From an uncultured Flavobacteriales bacterium (GTDB lineage Bacteria; Bacteroidota; Bacteroidia; Flavobacteriales_G; Salibacteraceae), in assembly GCA_943788145.1 (NCBI GenBank), contig CALSPD010000004.1, positions 78,360 through 142,359 on the forward strand: a stretch of 64,000 nt of DNA, in the 5' to 3' direction. Positions 28,573 through 37,546 of this stretch are shown piece by piece. Every line of letters starts with the position of its first letter. Position 1 is the stretch's first letter. The notes under the pieces are model-generated. The model had not been told where the DNA came from. It searched no databases and was given only the letters and a program-made list of their open reading frames with translations. A program made the position numbers and the translations under genes.

Positions 28573-29596
28573 ATTCTTATTGGGAGTTTTCTTGACATTG
28601 CTTTTTACGGGCGGCTGGCTGTTTTGGGATTATTATGGTCGTTTTTTTAATCCAAACGTTGAGTTAAAGGATTCGTCAATAGAGTTTTACATTAATTCTT
28701 CAGACGACTTTCAAGACGTAATAAAGTCTTTGGCTAATGAATCAATAATAAAGGATTCTAGTTCATTTCGTTGGGTGGCTAATTATAAGAACTACACTGG
28801 TTCCATTAAGGCAGGTCGGTACCAGATTTTTGATGGGATGAGTAACAATCAACTCGTCAATTTATTGAGAAGCGGGGAGCAAGATCCTGTTCGGTTGATA
28901 ATTCGTTCCGTTCGAACCAAGGAGGAGTTAGCAAGTATTGTAGGTAAACACCTTGAAACCGATAGTGCAGATTTAATGTCACTACTCAATAATGAAGGGT
29001 ATTGCCAGCGATATGGGTTCAACTCAACTTCCATATTCACTTTGTTCATACCCAATACATACGAGTTCTATTGGAACACGACAGCGGAGGAGTTTATGAC
29101 GCGCATGGCAAAAGAGTATAAACGCTTTTGGACTGACGTTCGAGTGGATCAAGCAAAGCGAATAGGCTTAACGCAATCTCAGGTCTCAACACTTGCCTCC
29201 ATTGTTCAAGCGGAGCAAGGTGCACATCCCGATGAAAGGCCCATAGTAGCCGGATTGTATTTAAATAGACTTAAAAAAGGAATGAGACTCGAATCTGACC
29301 CAACATTGATCTTTGCACTAGGTGATTTTACGATCAAGCGGGTATTAAACGTTCATAAGGAAGTTGACTCACCGTACAATACTTATAGGAACGCTGGTTT
29401 GCCGCCAGGCCCCATTTTCCTTCCAGAAATATCGTCCATCGATGCTGTATTGAAACCAACTCAGAGCAATTACATTTTTATGTGTGCAAAAGAAGATTTT
29501 TCGGGTTATCACAATTTTGCCAGTTCATATCGTGAGCATCAAAACAATGCCATCCGATATCAGCGCAAACTGAACGCTCAAAAGATTTACAAATAA
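28559..29596 (+). CDS. mltG: endolytic murein transglycosylase MltG
   Basis: The 345-residue protein has an N-terminal membrane helix (FLLGVFLTLLFTGGWLFWDYYG). A LysM-like segment follows (YQIFDGMSNNQLVNLLRSG), then the YceG/MltG catalytic domain with LFIPNTYEFYW, the catalytic Glu in ASIVQAEQGAHPDERP, LESDPTLIFALG and the C-terminal NTYRNAGLPPGPI motif. MltG cleaves nascent glycan strands and ends their elongation in the inner membrane. Its stop TAA abuts the stop of the small convergent lipoprotein gene with no gap. Confidence 0.95.
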   Translation: MKRGKFLLGVFLTLLFTGGWLFWDYYGRFFNPNVELKDSSIEFYINSSDDFQDVIKSLANESIIKDSSSFRWVANYKNYTGSIKAGRYQIFDGMSNNQLVNLLRSGEQDPVRLIIRSVRTKEELASIVGKHLETDSADLMSLLNNEGYCQRYGFNSTSIFTLFIPNTYEFYWNTTAEEFMTRMAKEYKRFWTDVRVDQAKRIGLTQSQVSTLASIVQAEQGAHPDERPIVAGLYLNRLKKGMRLESDPTLIFALGDFTIKRVLNVHKEVDSPYNTYRNAGLPPGPIFLPEISSIDAVLKPTQSNYIFMCAKEDFSGYHNFASSYREHQNNAIRYQRKLNAQKIYK

Positions 29597-29824
29597 CTAG
29601 TAGCCTCGTTTGATACGTTGTTCCTTCTTTTTGAGGCTTTTGTGTGCAGTTACTGCGTGCTTTCGTTTCTTTTTTTGACTATTTCGGTGCATGTCGCACT
29701 TAATAACCCCGCAACATTTATTCTTCTTTCGATATGCATTTCCACCATCAACTACCATACATGACGGAAGTGTCAAAGCCATAGCGATGAAAATCGAGAG
29801 AATGAATTTAATTGGACGGTTCAT
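29597..29824 (-). CDS. small basic lipoprotein, hypothetical
   Basis: The 75-residue protein has a signal peptide and lipobox (FIAMALTLPSC, Cys at about 22), a CC...C cluster (KKNKCCGVIKCDMH) and a very Lys/Arg-rich tail. No family was recognised. Small basic lipoproteins of this kind are frequent in Flavobacteriales. The reading frame is supported by the signal peptide and by the compact convergent arrangement with mltG. Confidence 0.55.
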   Translation of the reverse strand: MNRPIKFILSIFIAMALTLPSCMVVDGGNAYRKKNKCCGVIKCDMHRNSQKKKRKHAVTAHKSLKKKEQRIKRGY

Positions 29825-29863
29825 GTAAACGAATTTAACGATGTTCTTGCAATGAAATACGGA

Positions 29864-31804
29864 TTACTGTTTCCCTAGGTTTTGAAAATGACGCGAAATC
29901 AATTGTGCATCTCTGAAAATCATATTAGAATAGAGGTACTTGACATTAGCGTTAAAAGCCTGCCCTTCCTGGTCTTGAGGCCAAATCGATTCCATGTTTT
30001 CGTGAAGAACACCGGGTTTTAAAACGGGTAATAGTGGGTCCAAACCACGTTTGTCATATCCTACCCATGTTTTTTTTCCAAATAGGACGTGAGCAATGTT
30101 TTTAAAAAATCCTGCTTTGTTGTCAATAAGCATAAACGCCAACGGAGATATTAATAAAAGGATCAAGGAAAAAAGAAGGTCATTAATGCGCTTCTTTCTT
30201 TGAATTGACCTAAGGTTAATCTCAAACAGTTTGTTTCCAAGCTTAAAGCGATGTTGTCTGATGATTTGATTGGGGCCAACCAACCAGTCATTATTTAAAA
30301 TCTTTACCTCAATTTCATAGGATTTCAATTTCTCAACTAACCTAATAATTCGAGAGAATCCTGTTGCTCTATGGTCAATGATTAACTCATCAATTCTAAA
30401 ATCAGAGATGGCAACATGTAATTGATCTATGGTACCTAAAAAGCCGCTTGGTTTTTTACTATCAACGGAAATGCCAGCTAGGAATTCATTGGTAATTTCT
30501 GTAGTATCAAGGATGTTTTGAACGGTATTAAATGAGTTCTGATCGCCTAACACCAATCTGCGCTTGATCATCCGGTTATTCACCCTAAAAGGAGAGTTTG
30601 GAAGAACTGAAGCAATGAAACGCCATGTAAAACCTAGAATTATTGCTATTGCCGATCCGATTAAGACGACCGCGCGTGAAAACCTAAATTCTTCCGGTAA
30701 AAGCGAATAAAGGGCAAGTAACAGAAGCGTGCCTACAAACCACCCCCTTATTAAACGATGAATCTTAAACGGCAAATCATGCGCTCCTGAAAAAAACAAG
30801 GAAGCACTCAATGTCAGAGAGTAAATGGGGAGTAAAACAGATATAAGTGGAAGCGCGAAATCCTTGTTGGCTATGTCTCCATAAAAGTAAGTGGCAAATG
30901 AAAACGATATGTAGATGATTGCAAAGTCAATTAATAATTGCCAGAGTCTCCCAATCAATCTCCATAAAAGAGCCAAGAATGCTCGAAAATAGATAGCTAG
31001 GTTGATGAGTAAATTAAAAAGTGAAGCTTGATTGGCATCAAAATGTTTTCGTGCGAAAATCACCATCGCCCTATAAAAGACTAGGACATAATTGAGACTG
31101 CCCTTTTTTGTGCTTTCCCCTTTATAATGAATAATGGTCGTTTTTGGAAAATAATGATTCACGTATCCGCCTTGTGTTATTCGATAGCTCAAATCAATGT
31201 CTTCTCCATACATAAAGAATGTTTCATCAAGTAATCCAACTTCATCAAGGGCTTTTCTTCGCATCATCATAAAAGCTCCGCTAAGAATATCCACTTCATG
31301 TATCTCGTCTTTGTCAAGAAACCCAAGGTGGTATTGTCCAAACTGACGGGATTTCGGTATTAGTCTCGAGAGGCCGAATATTTTATAAAATGCTGCTTCG
31401 GGCGTAGGTAGTCCACGTTTGCTTTCTGGAAGAAACTTGCCATAACCATCAATCATTTTAACTCCTAAACCTCCAGTATTTATGTTCTGATCTAGGAAAT
31501 CAACGCACTTAGTCAATGTGTTGTCTTGAATTAAGGTGTCAGGGTTTAGAAGTAATACATATTCGCCTTTAGCTTCTTTTATGCCAAGATTGTTTCCTCG
31601 AGAGAAGCCGATATTCTCATTCAAAAAGATATAGCGAATATTGGGAAATAGCTCTTTCATCATGGTTGAGCTCTCATCTTTGGAGGCATTGTCAACGACA
31701 ATTATTTCAGCATCCAAATCTTTAATAGCATTCACAACCGAGTGAAGGCAATTCTCTAGGAAATACCTCACATTGTAGTTGACGATGACGATGCTTAATT
31801 TCAA
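29864..31804 (-). CDS. family 2 glycosyltransferase fused to a membrane, sugar-transferase-like region
   Basis: The 646-residue protein begins with a GT2 domain (SIVIVNYNVRYFLENCLHSV, IVVDNASKD, LLLNPDTLI, GAFMMMRRKALDEVGLLDE, FMYGEDIDLSYRI; about 1-250). At least five membrane helices follow, then a Rossmann-like segment (RRLVLGDQN, DELIIDH). A C-terminal stretch resembles a polyprenyl-phosphate sugar-1-phosphate transferase (KRINDLLFSLILLLISPLAFMLI, GKKTWVGYD, LPVLKPGV). The usual catalytic middle of that transferase is missing, so the C-terminal part may be vestigial. Its job is presumably surface glycan synthesis. It lies 5 bases downstream of recR on the same strand. Confidence 0.83.
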   Translation of the reverse strand: MKLSIVIVNYNVRYFLENCLHSVVNAIKDLDAEIIVVDNASKDESSTMMKELFPNIRYIFLNENIGFSRGNNLGIKEAKGEYVLLLNPDTLIQDNTLTKCVDFLDQNINTGGLGVKMIDGYGKFLPESKRGLPTPEAAFYKIFGLSRLIPKSRQFGQYHLGFLDKDEIHEVDILSGAFMMMRRKALDEVGLLDETFFMYGEDIDLSYRITQGGYVNHYFPKTTIIHYKGESTKKGSLNYVLVFYRAMVIFARKHFDANQASLFNLLINLAIYFRAFLALLWRLIGRLWQLLIDFAIIYISFSFATYFYGDIANKDFALPLISVLLPIYSLTLSASLFFSGAHDLPFKIHRLIRGWFVGTLLLLALYSLLPEEFRFSRAVVLIGSAIAIILGFTWRFIASVLPNSPFRVNNRMIKRRLVLGDQNSFNTVQNILDTTEITNEFLAGISVDSKKPSGFLGTIDQLHVAISDFRIDELIIDHRATGFSRIIRLVEKLKSYEIEVKILNNDWLVGPNQIIRQHRFKLGNKLFEINLRSIQRKKRINDLLFSLILLLISPLAFMLIDNKAGFFKNIAHVLFGKKTWVGYDKRGLDPLLPVLKPGVLHENMESIWPQDQEGQAFNANVKYLYSNMIFRDAQLISRHFQNLGKQ

Positions 31805-31809
31805 ATAAA

Positions 31810-32430
31810 CTAGATTGACTTCAACGAATTCTCGTAGGGTAATCGACCTATAATGGATCTTCCCAAAGTTACTTCGTCCGTGTATTGTAACTCATTCCCA
31901 ACTGCTACTCCTCTAGCAAGTGACGTAATATTAACCTGAATAGGTGTCAGTTTCTTGAATAAATAGAAGCATGTTGTGTCTCCTTCCATGGTTGATGGAA
32001 GCGCAAAGATGATTTCCTTGATTAATGCTGAATTAGCCCTCGCTATCAGCGTATCAATATGTAAGTCAGAAGGTCCAACGCCATCCATAGGACTAATTAC
32101 TCCGTTTAGTATGTGATATACTCCATAATATTGACCAGTAGATTCTAGGGCTAATAAATCCCTCAAATCTTCAACCACACATATGGTTGAGTGATCGCGC
32201 TTTGGATGGGAACATATTTGACATAAATCATTGTCAGAAATGTTATGACAACGTACACAGAACTGTAAATCGGCCACCATTCTTTTTATAGATTCACCAA
32301 ATCCTTGACCGTCCTCGGTTGGCATTTTAAGAATGTGCAATGTATATCTCAAGGCTGTTCTTTTCCCAACCCCAGGCAATGATTCGAAGTATTCTACTGT
32401 TTTTTCAAGCAGTTTTGATGGTAAATCCAT
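31810..32430 (-). CDS. recR: recombination mediator RecR
   Basis: The 206-residue protein contains the N-terminal helix-hairpin-helix (LPGVGKRTALRYTLHIL), a C4 zinc finger (CVRCHNISDNDLCQIC) and a Toprim domain (ICVVEDLRDLLALE, YYGVYHILNGVISPMDG). RecR acts with RecF/RecO to load RecA on gapped DNA. Length is normal. It is divergent from the aminotransferase cluster and co-directional with the glycosyltransferase downstream. Confidence 0.97.
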   Translation of the reverse strand: MDLPSKLLEKTVEYFESLPGVGKRTALRYTLHILKMPTEDGQGFGESIKRMVADLQFCVRCHNISDNDLCQICSHPKRDHSTICVVEDLRDLLALESTGQYYGVYHILNGVISPMDGVGPSDLHIDTLIARANSALIKEIIFALPSTMEGDTTCFYLFKKLTPIQVNITSLARGVAVGNELQYTDEVTLGRSIIGRLPYENSLKSI

Positions 32431-32535
32431 TGTTGCGAATTTAGGTAGATTGTTTTCAATTTATTTCTTGATGAAGTCAAATAGATTAGTTGGAAAAATA
32501 TATGGAATCTGCCCTGATTAGGATTTCCCGAATCC

Positions 32536-32543
32536 TACTTTTG
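32536..32543 (+). promoter_or_regulatory. -7 promoter box of the 32.5-39 kb cluster
   Basis: TACTTTTG fits TAnnTTTG and lies 17 bases before the ATG at 32561. No clear -33 TTTG is seen at the right spacing. It is the only good box upstream of the four-gene cluster. Confidence 0.5.
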
Positions 32544-32560
32544 CGCAAAATTTGACGTAA

Positions 32561-33892
32561 ATGACTACAACTGAAAAGCAAGTCGGAAACAAAAGCGCTG
32601 CATTGTTTGAAAGACGAAAAGAGCTGGTTACTAATGGTGTGGGGGTTTTTAATCCGTCCACTGCTGTTTCTGCAAAAGGCGCGATAATCATTGATGCTGA
32701 TGGACGCGAGCTTATCGATTTCGGAGGCGGCATTGGAGTGCTTAATTCAGGTCATTGCCCTGAACCTGTGGTTTAAAGCGATTCAGGAACAAGCAGCAAA
32801 GCTGATTCATACTTGTTTTAATGTAGCGACTTATGACGTTTACATGGATTTGGCTGAGGAGTTAATTTCCCTTTTTTCCTCATGGAGAAAAGACCAAAGT
32901 CATGCTAACCTGCACCGGTGCTGAGAGTGTGGAGAATGCAATTAAAATAGCGAGACAAGCTACAAAGAGACAAGGAATTATATGTTTCACAGATGCTTTT
33001 CATGGTCGGACCATGATGGCCATGACTTTAACTGCTAAGCCAGCATATAAGCTTAATTGTGGCCCGTTTGCACCTGAAACATATCGATTCAGATTTCCAA
33101 ATCATTTTAGATATGGAAGAGGCTTATCATATGATGATTTTGTAGGTCGAGAAATTGAGCTACTTAGGGAGTCATTAATGGCGACATTAGATCCATACAA
33201 TTGTGCGGCTATCATTGTGGAAACAGTGCAAGGTGAAGGAGGTTTCATTCCTATGCCGAAGGCTTACATGCGCGAATTGAGAAATATATGCGATGAATTT
33301 GGCATTTTACTCATTCTAGACGAAGTACAATCTGGATTCGGACGTACAGGAGAATGGGCTGCCTTTCATCACTATGATGTGACCCCAGATTTATCAACCT
33401 GGGCCAAATCCATGGGAGGTGGAATGCCGATTGGTTGTGTAATTGGTAAGGCAGAAATAATGGATGCTGTATCTCCTGGAACAATTGGTGGAACCTATCC
33501 TGGAAATCCGGTATGCGCTGCAGCGGCATTGGCTAATATTGGTTATATGAAGGAAATCGATATCAATGCCCTTGCGCGAAAAGTTGGAGAAACTTGCAGA
33601 ATCAGATTTGAAGCATTGCGCGAAAAGTGTCCTGAAATCGGTGAAGTAAGAGGTCTAGGAGCCATGGTCGCGTTTCCATTGGTTAAGGAAAGTGATCCGT
33701 TCAAGCCAGATTCAACACTATGTCACGACCTTATGTTAGCGTGCGCTGATCGCGGACTTATCCTATTAAGCGCAGGAACCCATAAAAAATGTCATACGTG
33801 TTTTGTCTCCATTAGTGATTACAGACGAGCAACTTAATCGAGGATTAGACATTATTGAAGAAGAATTAATGCGTTTAACTGGACGGGCTTAA
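32561..33892 (+). pseudogene. class III (4-aminobutyrate-type) aminotransferase with three frameshifts
   Basis: Three frames line up into one 442-residue class III aminotransferase after deleting one base from each of three runs: TTT 32772-32774, T6 32872-32877 and A6 33784-33789. The joined product reads ALFERRKELVTNGVGVFNP, DFGGGIGVLNSGHCPEPVV-KAIQ, LISLF-PHGEKTKVMLTCTG, GAESVENAIKIAR and FHGRTMMAMTLT. LDEVQSGFGRTG follows, then the PLP-lysine motif WAKSMGGGMPIG, and VLSPLVITDEQLNRGL near the end. It matches GabT-like enzymes that transfer the omega-amino group of GABA or related diamines. All three changes are +1 in homopolymers: sequencing error or a real pseudogene. It heads a four-gene cluster. 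Confidence 0.88.
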
Positions 33893-33926
33893 TTGATCCA
33901 ACAAAACCTTTGAATAATACTAGACA

Positions 33927-34847
33927 ATGAATAATTTTTCGATAGCAGGTGTTCAAATGAGGGTAAGTGGTGCGCACACTAATTTACCTATGATGAAGTA
34001 TAAGCTCGATGTATTGATGAGCATATATCCTTGGGTGCAAATGGTCATGTTCTCTGAATTGTGCACTCGGGGTCCATTAACAGCCTTCGCTGCGCCTACC
34101 GAAGAGTTCGATCGTGAGTTCTCTGAAATGGCTAAAAAGCACAAAATATGGTTGTTGCCTGGCTCTGTGTTTGAACGAAACGATGGCACCATTTATAATA
34201 CGGCATCAGTTTATAGCCCTGAGGGTGAAGTGGTAGGTAGATATAGAAAAATGTTCCCGTTTTATCCGTATGAAGAAGGAGTGACTGGAGGTGAGGAGTT
34301 TCTGGTTTTTGATGTTCCCAATGTGGCTCGTTTTGGTGTTTCGATTTGTTACGATATGTGGTTCCCAGAAACGACTCGAACTTTGGCTAGCATGGGCGCT
34401 GAAGTGATTTTACACCCCACTTTAACAAATACCATCGATCGAGAAATAGAACTAAGTATTGTACGTGCTACTGCCGCCATAAATCAATGTTTCATTTTTG
34501 ACATCAATGGGCTTGAAGCCGGTGGCAATGGACAGTCCATTGTTTGTGGCCCCGATGGCCGAGTGTTGTATCAAGCACATACTAGTGAAGAGATTATACC
34601 CTTAGAAATCGATATAGATCGTGTACATCGAAGCAGGGAAAAGGGTGTCCTTCGTTTAGGTCAGACTCTAAAAAGTTGGCGAGATAGAAAAGTTAGATTC
34701 GATATCTATGATACAGGAAGAATATTTCCATATCTTGACAGCCTAGGTCCAATTGAAAAACTAAAACAAACAACAACAATAGAGGAAGCTTACAGCCGAG
34801 AAGCACCAAGCGCCTTTCCAGTAAGTTCCACTATTCCAAAATCTTAG
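33927..34847 (+). CDS. nitrilase-superfamily carbon-nitrogen hydrolase
   Basis: The 306-residue protein has the nitrilase catalytic set: Glu in MVMFSELCTRG, Lys in YRKMFPFYPYEEGVTGG and Cys in VSICYDMWFPETTRTLA. The rest of the alpha-beta-beta-alpha fold is present (AEVILHPTLT, AAINQCFIFDINGLE, DGRVLYQA). Such enzymes hydrolyse amides, carbamoyl amines or nitriles. The ICYDMWFPE context is closer to amidase-like branches than to true nitrilases, so the substrate is open. It begins 34 bases after the aminotransferase and ends 5 bases before the decarboxylase, inside a probable operon. Confidence 0.9.
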   Translation: MNNFSIAGVQMRVSGAHTNLPMMKYKLDVLMSIYPWVQMVMFSELCTRGPLTAFAAPTEEFDREFSEMAKKHKIWLLPGSVFERNDGTIYNTASVYSPEGEVVGRYRKMFPFYPYEEGVTGGEEFLVFDVPNVARFGVSICYDMWFPETTRTLASMGAEVILHPTLTNTIDREIELSIVRATAAINQCFIFDINGLEAGGNGQSIVCGPDGRVLYQAHTSEEIIPLEIDIDRVHRSREKGVLRLGQTLKSWRDRKVRFDIYDTGRIFPYLDSLGPIEKLKQTTTIEEAYSREAPSAFPVSSTIPKS

Positions 34848-34852
34848 CTTAT

Positions 34853-37540
34853 ATGTCAGCGATTCCTGTTCAGGTGAAATCGAAGATTTCGTACCGGAAG
34901 TATTATAATATATCCGAGTATCGTTCTGAATTATGGAATAAGCTAAAAGATGAAGCTAATGCTCTGGTAGAATTAGGTCCTCGAGATGACGTTTCTGAAA
35001 ATCTCAAGATTGTAAAAGGACTTGTTGATGAACTATCTCAAGTAGAGAAATACTGGGCCTTTCCGGGCATGTCTAGGCTTCAAAGACTAACGAGGTATAT
35101 TGCCAGAGGGGAATATCATGCCTTCTCGAATGCAACTGAGGAGTTAGTTCGATTGTTAGTCAGTAGAGCCTATTATCACGAGTCGCCAGAGGCACTGGAT
35201 ATTGTGGATGATGAACCGGAACCAACGATCTCTACCATCAAAAATGCACACTACTTTGAAGTTCTTTTTGTTAATGACATCGACACTGATGAACAAGATG
35301 AATTAAGAGCGCAACTCAGAGCTTTGAGAGGAAAAGGCGAGGAGTTTTACTTTGACATAATTGTGGTGCGAAGCTTTCAAGATGCGCTAATCGCGCTGAA
35401 CTTTAACCATAATATTCAAAGCTGCGTTATTCGTTACACATTTCCATTCAAGGCGAATGGCACGATTAAACACATTAGGCCGTTTGTCGATTCATGGTTA
35501 GTAGATACCATAGAGGCAAGGAGATCATCTGAGATTGGTATTTACCTAGGCAAAAAGGTACGGGAGCTGCGCCCAGAACTCGACTTATTCTTAGTTACGG
35601 ATTTAGGTGTTGAGAAAATACCAGATGATGCGCTGGAAAACTTTAGAAATATATTCTATCGTCAGGAAGACCTAACGGATTTATACTTGAATATTCTAAA
35701 GGGAATCGATGATCGATTTGAAACGCCATTTTATAACGCTTTAGTAAGTTATAGTAAACGACCGACAGGAGTATTCCATGCCATGCCAATTTCGAGAGGT
35801 AATAGCATTTTCAAGAGCAACTGGATTCGCGAAATGGGAGATTTTTATGGTCGAAATATTTTTCTTGCCGAAACCAGTGCGACAACCGGAGGGTTAGACT
35901 CTCTTTTGCAACCAACCGGCCCGCTGAAAAAGGCGCAAGAAATGGCTTCTCGAGCCTTTGGTTCAAGGCAGAGCTTCTTTGTTACAAATGGCACTAGTAC
36001 TGCAAATAAAATCGTAGTACAAGCGCTGGTGCAGCCAAGAGATGTCATTTTAATTGACCGTGATTGCCACAAATCTCACCACTATGGACTTGTTTTGAGT
36101 GGGGCGAAACCCGTATATCTAGACTCTTATCATTTAGAGCGCTATTCCATGTATGGAGGAATTCCTCTGAAAGTAATCAAAGAGAAGCTGAACCTGTTTA
36201 AAAAAGAAGGGCGACTATCGGAAGTGAAAATGTTGTTATTGACAAACTGCACATTTGACGGAGTAGTTTACAATGTTGAACAGTTTATGGAGGAAGTATT
36301 GGCCATTAAGCCGGACATGATTTTCTTATGGGACGAGGCGTGGTTTGGTTATGCGAGGTTTTCGACTCTTTTTAGAAAGCGAACTGCTATGGCTGCTGCC
36401 GATCGCTTATTGAAAAAATATAGAAGTCCTGATTATAGAGAGCAATTTGAAAAGTCACTGAAGAACGGAAAGTCAGGCAATAATTTGCCAGATCCTGATA
36501 AAGTTAAAGTGCGGGTTTATGCAACGCAGTCAACACACAAAACGCTAACCAGTTTGAGACAAGGATCGATGATTCATGTCTATGATGAGCAGTTTTCACA
36601 AAAAGTTGAAGAATCCTTCATTGAGGCCTATATGACACATACCTCAACCTCACCATCTTATCAAATTTTGGCTTCTCTAGATATGGGTAGACGGCAAGTT
36701 GAATTGGAGGGTAATGAGTTGGTTGAACGCAGTATTGAGCGGGCGATGATGTTGAGAAGAAAAATTGCCAATACACCATTATTACGGAAGTATTTTGACA
36801 TTCTCACGGTTGAGGATTTGATCCTTAAAGAATATCGAAAGTCAGGGTTTGAACGATATTACAGCAAGGATAAAGGTTGGGGTAATATGACTACCGAATG
36901 GAAAAAGGATGAATTTGTGTTGGATCCAACTAAAATCAACCTATATATAGGTAGAACTGGAATTGACGGGGATACATTCAAGAAAAAGTATTTAATGGAT
37001 CAGTTTGGAATCCAGGTAAATAAAACTTCTCGAAATACGGTGCTCTTCATGACGAACATCGGTACTACACGAAGTTCAGTAGCTAAACTTATAGGCGTAC
37101 TGATTAAAATTGCTCAGCAATTGGACGCAAGGTTAGAAGCCTTCTCAAAGGAAGAGGCAAAGCTTCATGATAAAAAGGTATATAACCTAACGGAAAACCT
37201 TCCTGCATTGCCAAATTTCAGTTTTTTTCATTCAAAATTCAGGGTGGCTAAAACTCCTGAGGGAAATATTCGAGACGCATTCTTTATGGCTTATAATGAG
37301 GAATTATGTGAGAATCTTCCAATTGAAGCATGTGAAAAGAGTATGATAAATGGGAGAGAAATAGTATCGGCTTCATTCGTAATTCCTTACCCACCGGGAT
37401 TTCCAATATTGGTACCAGGACAAGTGATGACAAAAGGAATCCTAGAATTTATGAAAGCCTTAGATGTTACTGAAATTCATTCGTATAACGCGGACCTAGG
37501 GCTGCGCGTTTTTACAGAACAAGCACTTAATAATTTATAA
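34853..37540 (+). CDS. large PLP-dependent Orn/Lys/Arg decarboxylase-like enzyme
   Basis: The 895-residue protein is longer than usual bacterial Orn/Lys/Arg decarboxylases (about 700-760). A roughly 290-residue N-terminal region contains a receiver-like wing segment (YFEVLFVNDIDTDEQDELRAQ, FDIIVVRSFQDALIAL). The fold-type I core follows, with ATTGGLDSLLQPTGPLKKAQE, FFVTNGTSTANKIVVQAL, DRDCHKSHHYGLVLSGAKP and DEAWFGYARFST. The PLP lysine lies in ATQSTHKTLTSLRQGS. A C-terminal domain ends YPPGFPILVPGQVM. The amino-acid substrate is unknown. It sits between an amidohydrolase and an ATP-grasp gene, with 5- and 6-base gaps. Confidence 0.88.
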   Translation: MSAIPVQVKSKISYRKYYNISEYRSELWNKLKDEANALVELGPRDDVSENLKIVKGLVDELSQVEKYWAFPGMSRLQRLTRYIARGEYHAFSNATEELVRLLVSRAYYHESPEALDIVDDEPEPTISTIKNAHYFEVLFVNDIDTDEQDELRAQLRALRGKGEEFYFDIIVVRSFQDALIALNFNHNIQSCVIRYTFPFKANGTIKHIRPFVDSWLVDTIEARRSSEIGIYLGKKVRELRPELDLFLVTDLGVEKIPDDALENFRNIFYRQEDLTDLYLNILKGIDDRFETPFYNALVSYSKRPTGVFHAMPISRGNSIFKSNWIREMGDFYGRNIFLAETSATTGGLDSLLQPTGPLKKAQEMASRAFGSRQSFFVTNGTSTANKIVVQALVQPRDVILIDRDCHKSHHYGLVLSGAKPVYLDSYHLERYSMYGGIPLKVIKEKLNLFKKEGRLSEVKMLLLTNCTFDGVVYNVEQFMEEVLAIKPDMIFLWDEAWFGYARFSTLFRKRTAMAAADRLLKKYRSPDYREQFEKSLKNGKSGNNLPDPDKVKVRVYATQSTHKTLTSLRQGSMIHVYDEQFSQKVEESFIEAYMTHTSTSPSYQILASLDMGRRQVELEGNELVERSIERAMMLRRKIANTPLLRKYFDILTVEDLILKEYRKSGFERYYSKDKGWGNMTTEWKKDEFVLDPTKINLYIGRTGIDGDTFKKKYLMDQFGIQVNKTSRNTVLFMTNIGTTRSSVAKLIGVLIKIAQQLDARLEAFSKEEAKLHDKKVYNLTENLPALPNFSFFHSKFRVAKTPEGNIRDAFFMAYNEELCENLPIEACEKSMINGREIVSASFVIPYPPGFPILVPGQVMTKGILEFMKALDVTEIHSYNADLGLRVFTEQALNNL

Positions 37541-37546
37541 TAAAAG

